Shown here: one piece after another, positions 20,275 through 27,885 of the stretch | Layout: each line of letters begins with the position of its first letter | Position numbering within the stretch: the stretch's first letter is position 1 | DNA from: Pseudoneobacillus rhizosphaerae | GTDB taxonomy: Bacteria; Bacillota; Bacilli; Bacillales; Cytobacillaceae | Reading direction: 5' to 3' | DNA length: 64,000 nt | Assembly: GCF_917563885.1 (NCBI RefSeq) | Contig: NZ_CAKJTG010000005.1 | Location: 124,001-188,000 of the forward strand | Position numbers and translations under genes: made by a program | The notes under the pieces: model-generated | Databases searched by the model: none | The model's input: the letters and a program-made list of their open reading frames with translations, nothing else | Told to the model about the DNA's origin: nothing

Positions 20275-21144
20275 TTATTCTTCAACTATAAGTATATCAC
20301 TTGGACTTTCTAATGACACCCGTCCAAATTTTTCTGAGCGCATTTCTCGAACGACTAATTCTGAAACCTTATCATAGTCGACAAGTCCACCGCTAGCTAA
20401 ACAACCACGTAATTTCCCAATATGTTCATATAGCTGAACTAAGTCATCAGGAATCTCCTTAAGCTTGTACCGTTCTTCTAACGATTTTGGATAACGTTTT
20501 TCAAGCATTCTTAAGGAGTAAACAGCAAGCTGCTCCAGATTTAAAATAGTGTCCTTAATAGCACCTGTAACCGCTAATTTCAACCCTACCTCTTGGTCTT
20601 CAAACTTTGGCCACAAGATTCCGGGAGTATCTAATAATTCTAACTCTTTCCCAACCTTAATCCATTGTTGGGCCTTTGTTACCCCGGGAGTATTCCCTGT
20701 TTTAGCAATGTTCTTTTTGGCTAAGCGATTAATAAGTGTTGACTTTCCTACGTTAGGAATCCCAACAATCATCGCCCGAATAGCTCTTGGTTTCACTATA
20801 CCCTTCGCCTTCATCCGGTCGAACTTTTCTTGTAAAATTTCTTTAGCAGCGGAAACGATGGATTGCATACCTTCACCAGCATGAGAATTAATCGGTAGAG
20901 CTTTAATCCCTTTTTCAGCAAAATATTTGATCCACTCATTTGTGATTCTTACATCTGCCATATCCGCTTTATTTAATAACACTAAGCGTGGTTTATGTTG
21001 TGTAATTTCATCAATCATCGGATTTCTCGAGGATAATGGAATCCGGGCATCTAACAGTTCAAAAATGATATCAACAAGCTTTAGCTTTTCCGTGACCTCT
21101 CTACGAGCCTTGGCCATATGACCTGGAAACCATTGAATTGTCAT
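20275..21144 (-). CDS. rbgA: Ribosome biogenesis GTPase RbgA (YlqF)
   Basis: GTPase needed for a late step of 50S assembly. Seen: circularly permuted G motifs in the order G4 NKAD (58-61), G1 GIPNVGKS (128-135), G3 DTPG (172-175), after the N-terminal [15 protein letters not shown] that defines the family. 289 residues. ATG 21144 follows GGAGGTGACTGTTCT; upstream extension of the frame would overlap lepB and is rejected. Preceded by lepB with 23 bases between. In B. subtilis rplS is next to ylqF without a signal peptidase gene between. Confidence 0.96.
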   Translation of the reverse strand: MTIQWFPGHMAKARREVTEKLKLVDIIFELLDARIPLSSRNPMIDEITQHKPRLVLLNKADMADVRITNEWIKYFAEKGIKALPINSHAGEGMQSIVSAAKEILQEKFDRMKAKGIVKPRAIRAMIVGIPNVGKSTLINRLAKKNIAKTGNTPGVTKAQQWIKVGKELELLDTPGILWPKFEDQEVGLKLAVTGAIKDTILNLEQLAVYSLRMLEKRYPKSLEERYKLKEIPDDLVQLYEHIGKLRGCLASGGLVDYDKVSELVVREMRSEKFGRVSLESPSDILIVEE

Positions 21145-21167
21145 AGAACAGTCACCTCCTAAAACGT

Positions 21168-21719
21168 CTATTTTACGATATGAAAATCTTCTGGTGGCCA
21201 ATACACAATACTTGTGTTTCCAAGTACCTTCTCCATAGATACAGCCCCAATATGACGACTATCTTTACTAAATCGGCGATTGTCCCCCATTACAAATAAA
21301 TGCCCTTCAGGTACCGTTTTTTCGCCAATCTTTTCTTCTAATGTAAACGGGTCTGTTAATGGCCCATCTATGACCTGTTTTTTGTATTCATCTAAGTAAG
21401 GCTCTTCATATGGTCTCCCATTTATGTACAGTGTATCATCCTTGTATTCCACTGTGTCACCTGGAAGGCCGATAATTCTTTTTATGTAGTCCTTATTTTC
21501 GGGTGCATGAAAAACAATGATATCAAAACGTTTAGGCTCTCCTATTTTGTAGTTAAGTTTGTTTACAATCATCCTATCTTGATCATGAAGTGTTGGCATC
21601 ATGGACAAGCCATCCACAACTATTGGAGCAAAAAAGAAATAACGAATAACCGCCGCAAGCGCTACCGCGATAACAAGTGCTTTTGTCCACTCCCATATCT
21701 CACTCTTTTTCTTTGTCAT
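21168..21719 (-). CDS. lepB: Type I signal peptidase
   Basis: Removes signal peptides from secreted proteins on the outer face of the membrane. Seen: a short lysine-rich cytoplasmic start, one membrane helix (about residues 11-30), nucleophile Ser39 in [10 protein letters not shown], general base Lys80 in [11 protein letters not shown], and the C-terminal [20 protein letters not shown] box. 183 residues, a Gram-positive SipS-type enzyme with a single transmembrane segment. Ribosome binding site is weak (TGGTGGGAAAACG). Co-transcribed with rbgA. Confidence 0.95.
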   Translation of the reverse strand: MTKKKSEIWEWTKALVIAVALAAVIRYFFFAPIVVDGLSMMPTLHDQDRMIVNKLNYKIGEPKRFDIIVFHAPENKDYIKRIIGLPGDTVEYKDDTLYINGRPYEEPYLDEYKKQVIDGPLTDPFTLEEKIGEKTVPEGHLFVMGDNRRFSKDSRHIGAVSMEKVLGNTSIVYWPPEDFHIVK

Positions 21720-21790
21720 CGTTTTCCCACCATTCTAAGATTAAAATTTCAATTAATACTTATTTTGTAAACAATGAGACATTTAAATAA

Positions 21791-21886
21791 AGGCTCTTTT
21801 CGTAAACTTTGTTGCTAATATTACTCAAATAAAATAAAAAACTACAGTAAAGCACAAAAATTTATTAAAATTACGAAAAGATGCCT
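21791..21886. repeat. Imperfect inverted repeat in the rplS-lepB gap
   Basis: AGGCTCTTTTCGTAA (21791-21805) is complementary to 21871-21886 (TTACGAAAAGATGCCT) apart from one bulged base, with a 65-base AT-rich loop between. No gene is visible in the 299-base gap between lepB and rplS (21720-22018); it also holds the rplS terminator. Confidence 0.55.
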
Positions 21887-21976
21887 CGAAACATTAATAT
21901 GTAAGGGTTTAGACTAAGTTCGAAAAACTATTATCTTTGCGAAAACAGTCTTATTAAAAAAACTCAAATAAACTCT

Positions 21977-22004
21977 ATAAAAAAAAGGCTTGTTAAACAA
22001 GCCT
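21977..22004 (-). terminator. Terminator after rplS
   Basis: Minus strand AGGCTTG, loop of four T/A bases, CAAGCCT, then eight T. Ends the rpsP-to-rplS run. Confidence 0.85.
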
Positions 22005-22018
22005 CTCTTTTTGAATAA

Positions 22019-22363
22019 TTATCGAATTTCTTTAATACGCGCTTTTTTACCACGAAGATTACGTAGGTAGTATAGCTTCGCACGGCGAACTTTACCACGA
22101 CGAATTACTTCTAGCTTCGCGATTTTTGGTGTGTGTACAGGGAATGTACGCTCAACGCCTACACCGTAAGAAACTTTACGTACTGTGAAAGTTTCGCTGA
22201 TGCCACCACCACGACGCTTAATCACTACACCTTCAAACAACTGAATACGCTCACGAGTACCCTCGACAACCTTTACGTGTACACGTACAGTGTCTCCAGG
22301 ACGGAAAGCAGGAAGATCAGTGCGAAGTTGTTCTTGTGTGATTTCTTTAATTAATTGTTGCAT
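22019..22363 (-). CDS. rplS: 50S ribosomal protein L19
   Basis: Large-subunit protein at the subunit interface. Seen: [53 protein letters not shown] and the basic C-terminus. The frame begins at a TTG overlapping the GGAG site; ATG 22363 (MQQLIKEIT), about 9 bases after AGAGGAG, gives 114 residues, the usual length. Downstream of trmD, with a structured leader between them. Confidence 0.97.
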   Translation of the reverse strand: MQQLIKEITQEQLRTDLPAFRPGDTVRVHVKVVEGTRERIQLFEGVVIKRRGGGISETFTVRKVSYGVGVERTFPVHTPKIAKLEVIRRGKVRRAKLYYLRNLRGKKARIKEIR

Positions 22364-22375
22364 CGTTTTCAACTC

Positions 22376-22470
22376 CTCTCAACAGATGCTCTTACACGAA
22401 TTTACTTGCAGCGGAACATCTAGATACAGACATAGACAAAGATACGCCCAAGTCACAAATAGTATCTTAC
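22376..22470 (-). promoter_or_regulatory. Probable L19 leader (ribosomal protein autoregulatory RNA)
   Basis: Between trmD and rplS two stems can form: AAGATAC/GTATCTT (22439-22445 with 22462-22468) and AGATGTTC/GAGCATCT (22384-22391 with 22414-22421). The second ends just before the ribosome binding site. A leader RNA of this kind is described for rplS in low-GC Gram-positives (L19_leader). Assignment is by position and stems, not by model match. Confidence 0.6.
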
Positions 22471-22481
22471 CATAAGGACAA

Positions 22482-23228
22482 TTAATTATCAATATTTTTT
22501 TGAATTTCTTCTAACCATTTTACCTGTTCTTTAGTAAGATCTATTTCCTTAAGCAGGTCTGGTCTTCTAGTAAGAGTTCGGCGAAGAGATTCCTTTGCAC
22601 GCCATTCTTCAATATTTTTATGATTTCCAGAAATGATAACCTCGGGAACCTTCATCCCCCGAAAGTCAGCCGGTCGTGTATAATGTGGGTGCTCTAATAA
22701 TCCCGTACTGAAGGAGTCCTTTTGGTGTGATTCTTCATTACCAAGAACTTCAGGTAGAAGTCGAACAACACTGTCGATGATAACCATTGCTCCAAGCTCT
22801 CCACCAGTAAGCACATAATCACCGATAGAAATCTCATCCGTCACTAAATGCTCGCGTATTCTCTCATCATAGCCCTCATAATGACCACAAATAAAGATAA
22901 GATGTTCTTCCTTGGCTAACTCCTCAGCTTTTTTCTGATTTAAGCGTTCTCCTTGAGGACAGAGTAAGATTACACGGCTTTTTTTCTCCTCATTATTGTT
23001 ATTGATTGCTTTAACAGCATCAAAAATTGGTTGAGGTTTTAATACCATACCTGCTCCCCCACCGTATGGATAATCATCAACGGTCTGATGTTTATTATCT
23101 GAGAACTCCCTGAAATTTATAACATTATAGTGAACAGCTTTTTTTTCTGCAGCTTTTTTTAAAATAGAATGTCCGAGCACACCTTCAAACATCTCGGGAA
23201 ATAAGGTTAAAACATCAATCTTCATCAT
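22482..23228 (-). CDS. trmD: tRNA (guanine-N1-)-methyltransferase
   Basis: Forms m1G37 next to the anticodon to prevent frameshifting; SPOUT-family trefoil-knot enzyme. Seen: [58 protein letters not shown] and the knot [11 protein letters not shown]. 248 residues from the first of two adjacent ATGs (23228 or 23225). The first overlaps the rimM stop as ATGA, a sign of translational coupling. Confidence 0.96.
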   Translation of the reverse strand: MMKIDVLTLFPEMFEGVLGHSILKKAAEKKAVHYNVINFREFSDNKHQTVDDYPYGGGAGMVLKPQPIFDAVKAINNNNEEKKSRVILLCPQGERLNQKKAEELAKEEHLIFICGHYEGYDERIREHLVTDEISIGDYVLTGGELGAMVIIDSVVRLLPEVLGNEESHQKDSFSTGLLEHPHYTRPADFRGMKVPEVIISGNHKNIEEWRAKESLRRTLTRRPDLLKEIDLTKEQVKWLEEIQKNIDN

Positions 23229-23746
23229 GCAAGAAGACCTTCCATCGGTTCAATCAAAATCTTTTTGTTTTTCACGTCAATTTGTTTGACCACAGGCTCA
23301 ATGAAAGGAATAAGAATTTCCTTACCACCTTTACCTTTAATTACCCAAACATCGTTTGCACCAGGCGTCAGGATTTCTTTAATCTTACCGATTTCCTCTC
23401 CACTAATGGTATAAACCTCGCAGCCAATAATCTCGTGAAAATAAAATTCATTTTCGTCTTCAAGAGGGTTCAATTGGCTTTCAGGGATTTTAAGAATCCC
23501 TCCCTTAAACTTCTCAACTACATTAATATCCTGGTGACCTTCAAACGTAAGTAAATCAAAATTTTTATGATTTCGATGACTTGCTACCTTCAGTTCTAAA
23601 GGATCCTTTTTTCCATCCATAAATAAAAATAACGTATTCCCAATTTTATAACGTTCATCTGCAAAATCCGTACTTGAAATGACACGAATTTCACCTTTTA
23701 TTCCATGTGTATTTACTACTTTTCCAACATTAAACCAATTTATCAT
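23225..23746 (-). CDS. rimM: 16S rRNA processing/30S maturation protein RimM
   Basis: Assists 30S head assembly through S19. Seen: N-terminal beta-barrel domain starting [20 protein letters not shown] and the C-terminal PRC-barrel with [20 protein letters not shown] and [17 protein letters not shown]. 173 residues. ATG after AGAGGTGATCATTGA; that site overlaps the end of ylqD. Overlaps trmD by four bases. Confidence 0.95.
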   Translation of the reverse strand: MINWFNVGKVVNTHGIKGEIRVISSTDFADERYKIGNTLFLFMDGKKDPLELKVASHRNHKNFDLLTFEGHQDINVVEKFKGGILKIPESQLNPLEDENEFYFHEIIGCEVYTISGEEIGKIKEILTPGANDVWVIKGKGGKEILIPFIEPVVKQIDVKNKKILIEPMEGLLA

Positions 23747-23759
23747 TCAATGATCACCT

Positions 23760-24143
23760 CTAGCGAATTTCTTGGACAATTCCATCTTTAATGACAATTT
23801 CCGCTTGGTTAATTTTATTCCAGCAATCCCCGACTTGGACGTCAATAATTGCTTGGACTTCCTTTTCTTTTATTTCACTACCTAACTCCAAATGGTTAAG
23901 CTGGTCAATTTGAAAACTGATCATATTCATTTTTTCGTTTCGTTTTTTTAGTTCATTTTCAAATTGACTTCGAATGTCTTTCACGAGCAATTTACTATTC
24001 TTTTCCAGTCTTTTCTGTTCGAATTGAAGCTGTTCACATTCTTTCCGAAGCCTATATAAATTTGACTCAAAGTTATTGAGGAGTTCTTTTTTACTGTTCT
24101 CAGTTAATACTTGTTTTACCACGACTGACTGAAGAATTTTCAT
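23760..24143 (-). CDS. ylqD: YlqD family protein of unknown function
   Basis: Small protein restricted to Bacillales, unknown role. 127 residues from ATG 24143 (MKILQSVVVKQVLTENSK), preceded by AGGTGCCTTT. Residues 25-80 are strongly charged with heptad-like Leu/Ile spacing, suggesting a coiled coil; the C-terminal third looks like a small beta domain (IIDVQVGDCWNKI). The frame stays open upstream for 15 more codons, but those are encoded by an intergenic repeat copy and are not part of the gene. The position between khpA and rimM is conserved, so a link to ribosome or RNA processing is possible but unproven. Confidence 0.85.
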   Translation of the reverse strand: MKILQSVVVKQVLTENSKKELLNNFESNLYRLRKECEQLQFEQKRLEKNSKLLVKDIRSQFENELKKRNEKMNMISFQIDQLNHLELGSEIKEKEVQAIIDVQVGDCWNKINQAEIVIKDGIVQEIR

Positions 24144-24155
24144 AAAGGCACCTAC

Positions 24156-24303
24156 AAAAAGCGAAAGCGCCTTGGTCAGCCCCGACAAGCATAAGACAAG
24201 CTCTGAAGGAAGGCGTTTTTTGCCTTCATTCAGGGATTGGCTTATGACCCAGGGAAAATTTTCTTTATTTTTCCCTCGAGGGGCTAGGCGCTGCAGCTAG
24301 ATT
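24156..24303. repeat. Intergenic hairpin repeat, copy B (with a 26-base insertion)
   Basis: Its first 77 bases (24156-24232) are identical to copy A at 39134-39210. The second arm (GGCTTATGAC ... CTCGAGGGGCTAG) is interrupted at 24249-24274 by 26 bases that themselves carry a GGGAAA/TTTCCC stem. A central GAAGGAAGGC/GCCTTCATTC hairpin is present. It fills the gap between khpA and ylqD. Confidence 0.85.
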
Positions 24304-24321
24304 TCATTTTATTTTTTATGT

Positions 24322-24352
24322 AAAAAAAAGAAGGGTTTCCCCTCCTTTTTTT
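24322..24352 (-). terminator. Terminator after khpA
   Basis: Minus strand AAGGAGGG, GAAA tetraloop, CCCTTC, then eight T. It lies before repeat copy B and would reduce transcription into ylqD-rimM-trmD. Confidence 0.85.
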
Positions 24353-24356
24353 GGCA

Positions 24357-24587
24357 TTACTCGTTGATCTCTAAGAATATTTTCTTTTGCTGTGAGGTTC
24401 CTGCCGCATAGACAACAGTTCGTATCGCCTTTGCAACACGCCCTTGCTTTCCAATTACTTTTCCCATGTCATTCTTGTTGACAGAAAGCTGGTAGGTTAC
24501 GCGAAAATCCTCTTCTACGACATTCACTTGAACATCTTCTGGATGATCTACAAGGGGCTTAACAATCGTTTCGATTAACTGTTTCAT
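24357..24587 (-). CDS. khpA: KH-domain RNA-binding protein KhpA (YlqC)
   Basis: Small RNA-binding protein; in other Firmicutes it pairs with KhpB (Jag) and affects cell length and sRNA biology. 76 residues consisting essentially of one KH domain, with the GxxG loop in GKVIGKQGRVAKAIRTV (around residues 42-50). ATG 24587; ribosome binding site weak. 19 bases downstream of rpsP, the usual neighbour. Confidence 0.94.
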   Translation of the reverse strand: MKQLIETIVKPLVDHPEDVQVNVVEEDFRVTYQLSVNKNDMGKVIGKQGRVAKAIRTVVYAAGTSQQKKIFLEINE

Positions 24588-24606
24588 ATGTCTAGGTTTC
24601 CTTTAA

Positions 24607-24879
24607 TTACTTAGAGTTTTTAGCATTATGGAATTTTTCCATGATGCCTTCTTTAGAGAAAAGGTTACGAACTGTATCAGATGGTTTTGCACCATCTTGT
24701 AGCCATTTAAGAACTAATTCTTCATTGATTTGAACTGTAGCAGGTTGTGCAACTGGGTTGTAAGTTCCTACTACTTCAATGTAACGTCCGTCACGAGGAG
24801 AACGAGAATCTGCTACTACGATACGATAGAAAGGAGTCTTTTTTGCTCCCATACGCTTTAAACGAATTTTAACTGCCAT
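24607..24879 (-). CDS. rpsP: 30S ribosomal protein S16
   Basis: Small-subunit assembly protein. Seen: [32 protein letters not shown] and EVVGTYNP. The frame opens at a GTG inside the GGAGGTG site; ATG 24879 gives 90 residues as usual. Its own promoter (24918-24947) precedes it, so the rpsP-khpA-ylqD-rimM-trmD-rplS unit starts here. Confidence 0.97.
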   Translation of the reverse strand: MAVKIRLKRMGAKKTPFYRIVVADSRSPRDGRYIEVVGTYNPVAQPATVQINEELVLKWLQDGAKPSDTVRNLFSKEGIMEKFHNAKNSK

Positions 24880-24917
24880 TTTAATAAGCACCTCCGAATA
24901 GTTTCACACAAGATAGA

Positions 24918-24947
24918 ATAATAACAGAAATAATATTAGTTTGTAAA
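24918..24947 (-). promoter_or_regulatory. Sigma-A promoter of rpsP
   Basis: Minus strand TTTACA (24942-24947), 18-base spacer, TATTAT (24918-24923). About 40 bases before the rpsP ATG. Confidence 0.6.
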
Positions 24948-25021
24948 GTGTTTTTTCTTTACATCCAATTTTTACTTAAAAATTGTCCAGATATAACGAT
25001 AAGCTACAAACGTTTTTTTGC

Positions 25022-26374
25022 TTAAAAAGGTTTGAAAGGTAGTTTAAACCCGCCTTTTTTCTTGCCTTTTTGTTGCATACCCGTCATTTGTTTCATCATT
25101 TTTTTCATATCTTCAAATTGCTTTAAGAGGCGGTTAATTTCCGTTACGGAACGACCGCTACCTTTTGCAATTCGTTTCTTACGATTACCATTAATGATTT
25201 CCGGATGGATTTTTTCCGCCTTCGTCATCGATTGAATGATGGCTTCAACGTGAGCAATTTGCTTTTCGTCTACTTGAACATTGTTTAGCCCTTTAATTTT
25301 ATTTGCGCCTGGCATCATTTTCAAGATTTCATCTAATGGTCCGAGTTTTCGAACTTGCCCTAATTGCTCTAGAAAATCGTCAAGAGTAAAGGAAGCAGTT
25401 CTCATTTTTTGCTCAAGATCCTTAGCCTTCTCTTCATCCACTGATGCCTGGGCTTTTTCAATTAAAGTTAAGACATCCCCCATACCGAGAATACGGGAAG
25501 CCATTCGTTCTGGGTGAAATGGCTCTATAGCATCCATTTTTTCGCCTAGACCGACAAATTTAATTGGTGTATTTGTGACTGCTCGAATCGATAATGCAGC
25601 CCCACCACGGGTATCACCATCTAATTTAGTTAACACAACACCAGTAAGACCCAATTGTTCATTAAAGCTTTGGGCAACGTTTACTGCATCTTGTCCAGTC
25701 ATAGCATCTACGACTAGAAAGATTTCATCAGGCTTTGTCAATTCTTTAATGTTTTTTAATTCATCCATTAAATTTTCATCGACGTGAAGACGACCCGCTG
25801 TATCAATTAATACGTAATCGTTATGATCTTCTTTAGCCTTAATAATTGCTTGTTTAGCTATTTCGACAGGACTAACCTGATCCCCAAGCGAGAAGACTGG
25901 CATATTAAGTTGTTTCCCGAGAGTCTCTAGCTGTTTAATGGCAGCTGGACGATAAATATCAGCAGCAACTAGCAAGGGATTACGGTTATATTTTTTACGT
26001 ATAAGATTTGCTAATTTACCGGAGGTTGTAGTTTTACCCGCACCTTGTAAACCAACCATCATAATTACAGTCGGCGGACGATGTGCAGAGGCAATTTTGC
26101 TGTTCTCTCCACCCATTAACTCAGTTAGTTCTTCTTGAACAACCTTAACAATTTGTTGACCTGGTGTTAAGCTTTTGAGTACTTCTTGCCCTACTGCTCT
26201 TTCACTTACTTTTTTGACAAAATCCTTGACAACCTTAAAATTCACGTCAGCCTCAAGTAAAGCTAAGCGAACTTCACGCATCATTTCTTTTACGTCTGCT
26301 TCATTAACTTTGCCTTTACCGCGAATTTTGTTAATTGTATTTTGCAGTCGGTCGGCTAATCCTTCAAATGCCAT
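25022..26374 (-). CDS. ffh: Signal recognition particle protein Ffh
   Basis: SRP54 GTPase that binds signal sequences and 4.5S/6S-type RNA and delivers ribosomes to the membrane with FtsY. Seen: N domain, G domain with GLQGAGKT (108-115), VAADIYRPAAIKQL, VLIDTAGRLHVDE, TKLDGDTRGGAALS, and a methionine-rich M domain ending KKGGFKLPFKPF. 450 residues from ATG 26374 after GGAGGCGGCGTTG. 12 bases downstream of ylxM. Confidence 0.97.
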   Translation of the reverse strand: MAFEGLADRLQNTINKIRGKGKVNEADVKEMMREVRLALLEADVNFKVVKDFVKKVSERAVGQEVLKSLTPGQQIVKVVQEELTELMGGENSKIASAHRPPTVIMMVGLQGAGKTTTSGKLANLIRKKYNRNPLLVAADIYRPAAIKQLETLGKQLNMPVFSLGDQVSPVEIAKQAIIKAKEDHNDYVLIDTAGRLHVDENLMDELKNIKELTKPDEIFLVVDAMTGQDAVNVAQSFNEQLGLTGVVLTKLDGDTRGGAALSIRAVTNTPIKFVGLGEKMDAIEPFHPERMASRILGMGDVLTLIEKAQASVDEEKAKDLEQKMRTASFTLDDFLEQLGQVRKLGPLDEILKMMPGANKIKGLNNVQVDEKQIAHVEAIIQSMTKAEKIHPEIINGNRKKRIAKGSGRSVTEINRLLKQFEDMKKMMKQMTGMQQKGKKKGGFKLPFKPF

Positions 26375-26386
26375 CAACGCCGCCTC

Positions 26387-26719
26387 CTAATCTAATTTCT
26401 CGAGTTCAGAAACTGCATGAATTATAGCTGAACGAGAGAGATTTTCCATAGCTGATAACTCTTTTAGCGCATGAATTAGCTTGTTTCTATCTTGAAATTT
26501 TTGAAATAACAGTAGCTTTTCTTCATACTCTTCTAACATCGTCTCGGTTCGCTTGATGTTATCATATACTGCTTGACGACTAACACTATACTCTTCAGCG
26601 ATTTCCCCAAGTGAATAGTCATCTAAATAGTAGAGAGACATATAGCTTTGCTGCTTCGGTGTTAACAACGAATGATAAAAATCATACAAATAATTCATTC
26701 GAGTTGTCTTTTCAAGCAT
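26387..26719 (-). CDS. ylxM: YlxM/p13-like helix-turn-helix protein (SRP-associated)
   Basis: Small DNA/RNA-binding-type protein encoded with ffh; homologues modulate the SRP pathway. Seen: [51 protein letters not shown], a sigma-70 region 4-like HTH around residues 15-55, followed by a coiled-coil-like C-terminus. ATG 26719 ([10 protein letters not shown]) follows GGGGGAGGCTCGC, giving 110 residues; the longer frame upstream is not family-like. Confidence 0.93.
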   Translation of the reverse strand: MLEKTTRMNYLYDFYHSLLTPKQQSYMSLYYLDDYSLGEIAEEYSVSRQAVYDNIKRTETMLEEYEEKLLLFQKFQDRNKLIHALKELSAMENLSRSAIIHAVSELEKLD

Positions 26720-26809
26720 GCGAGCCTCCCCCTTGTTAAGTGAATAGCCTTTACAATACATAGTTTACACTAACATTTATCAGAGTGTCAAGATTATATC
26801 TTTACAGCA

Positions 26810-26850
26810 AGAAAAGCTGCAGCGCCTTTATCAAGGCGCTGCAGCTAGAT
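26810..26850. repeat. Perfect 14-bp hairpin, reduced derivative of the intergenic repeat (copy D)
   Basis: Arms 26815-26828 and 26833-26846 are exact complements (AGCTGCAGCGCCTT) around a four-base loop. The right end GGCGCTGCAGCTAGAT is identical to the right end of copy B. On the minus strand it is followed by TTTTCTT, so it may terminate ftsY transcripts. Confidence 0.7.
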
Positions 26851-26875
26851 CAGACAAAGTGCGATAGTCCGGGAA

Positions 26876-27865
26876 TTATGCCTCTTCCTGGTCAATTAAT
26901 TCTGAAAATAATCCATAAACATATTTCTCAGCATCAAATTCTTGAAGGTCATCCATCTTTTCACCAAGACCTACTAGTTTTACTGGTATTTTCAGTTCAT
27001 TTCTTATTGCTAAAACGATTCCACCCTTTGCCGTTCCATCTAACTTTGAAAGAACAATCCCTGATACATTTGTTGCTTCTTTGAAGGTTTTTGCTTGAAT
27101 TAATGCATTTTGGCCAGTTGTTGCATCTAAAACAAGTAGCACTTCATGTGGGGCACCTGGAACTTCTCGCTCAATCACTTTTTTTACCTTTTCAAGCTCT
27201 TTCATCAGGTTAACTTTATTTTGCAATCTTCCCGCCGTATCACATAGAAGTATATCTGCATTACGAGCTTTAGCTGAATGGACCGCATCAAACATTACGG
27301 CAGCTGGATCAGAGCCTGCTGCTTGTTTAATGACCTCAACCCCTACACGGTCTCCCCAAACTTCAAGTTGCTCGATCGCCCCTGCTCGGAAGGTATCACC
27401 TGCAGCCAATAGTACAGTTTTACCTTCTGATTTATATTTGTGAGCTAATTTACCAATGGTTGTCGTCTTACCTACACCATTTACGCCAACAAACAGAATA
27501 ACAGTTAATGCATTTTCTTGAATGTTAATTTCAGTTGAAGTTTCGTCAGCTTCTCTATAGATTTCAACCAATTTCTCAGAAATCACGCTTTGAATATCTT
27601 TAGAATCTTGGATATTTTTACGTTTTACTTCCATTTTTAATTCATCAATTAGCTGCATCACTGTATCAAAACCTACATCAGCTTGAATAAGTATTTCCTC
27701 TAATTCTTCAAAAAACTCTTCATCCACTTTCCGATATCTAGCGACTAGTTCATTAACCTTACTAGAAAAGTTGTCTCTAGTTTTTGTTAAACCTTCTTTA
27801 AATTTCTCTGTAACTGTATCGGTTTGTTTTGTAATTTTTTCTTTTAACTTTTTAAAAAAACTCAT
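26876..27865 (-). CDS. ftsY: Signal recognition particle receptor FtsY
   Basis: Membrane-associated SRP receptor GTPase. Seen: short amphipathic/basic start (MSFFKKLKEKI), N domain, GVNGVGKT (127-134), AAGDTFRAGAIEQL, LLCDTAGRLQNK, SKLDGTAKGGI. It lacks the long acidic A domain of E. coli FtsY, as usual for Bacillus. 329 residues from ATG 27865; an upstream GTG lies within the AAAGGTGAG site. Downstream of smc. Confidence 0.97.
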   Translation of the reverse strand: MSFFKKLKEKITKQTDTVTEKFKEGLTKTRDNFSSKVNELVARYRKVDEEFFEELEEILIQADVGFDTVMQLIDELKMEVKRKNIQDSKDIQSVISEKLVEIYREADETSTEINIQENALTVILFVGVNGVGKTTTIGKLAHKYKSEGKTVLLAAGDTFRAGAIEQLEVWGDRVGVEVIKQAAGSDPAAVMFDAVHSAKARNADILLCDTAGRLQNKVNLMKELEKVKKVIEREVPGAPHEVLLVLDATTGQNALIQAKTFKEATNVSGIVLSKLDGTAKGGIVLAIRNELKIPVKLVGLGEKMDDLQEFDAEKYVYGLFSELIDQEEA

Positions 27866-27885
27866 CTTATCACTCACCTTTAAAA

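Noticed and set aside
20145-21201. Overlap of rbgA with lepB
   Set aside because: It appears only if the N-terminal extension of the rbgA frame is used. The conserved start MTIQWFPGH at 21144 with GGAGGTGA removes the overlap.
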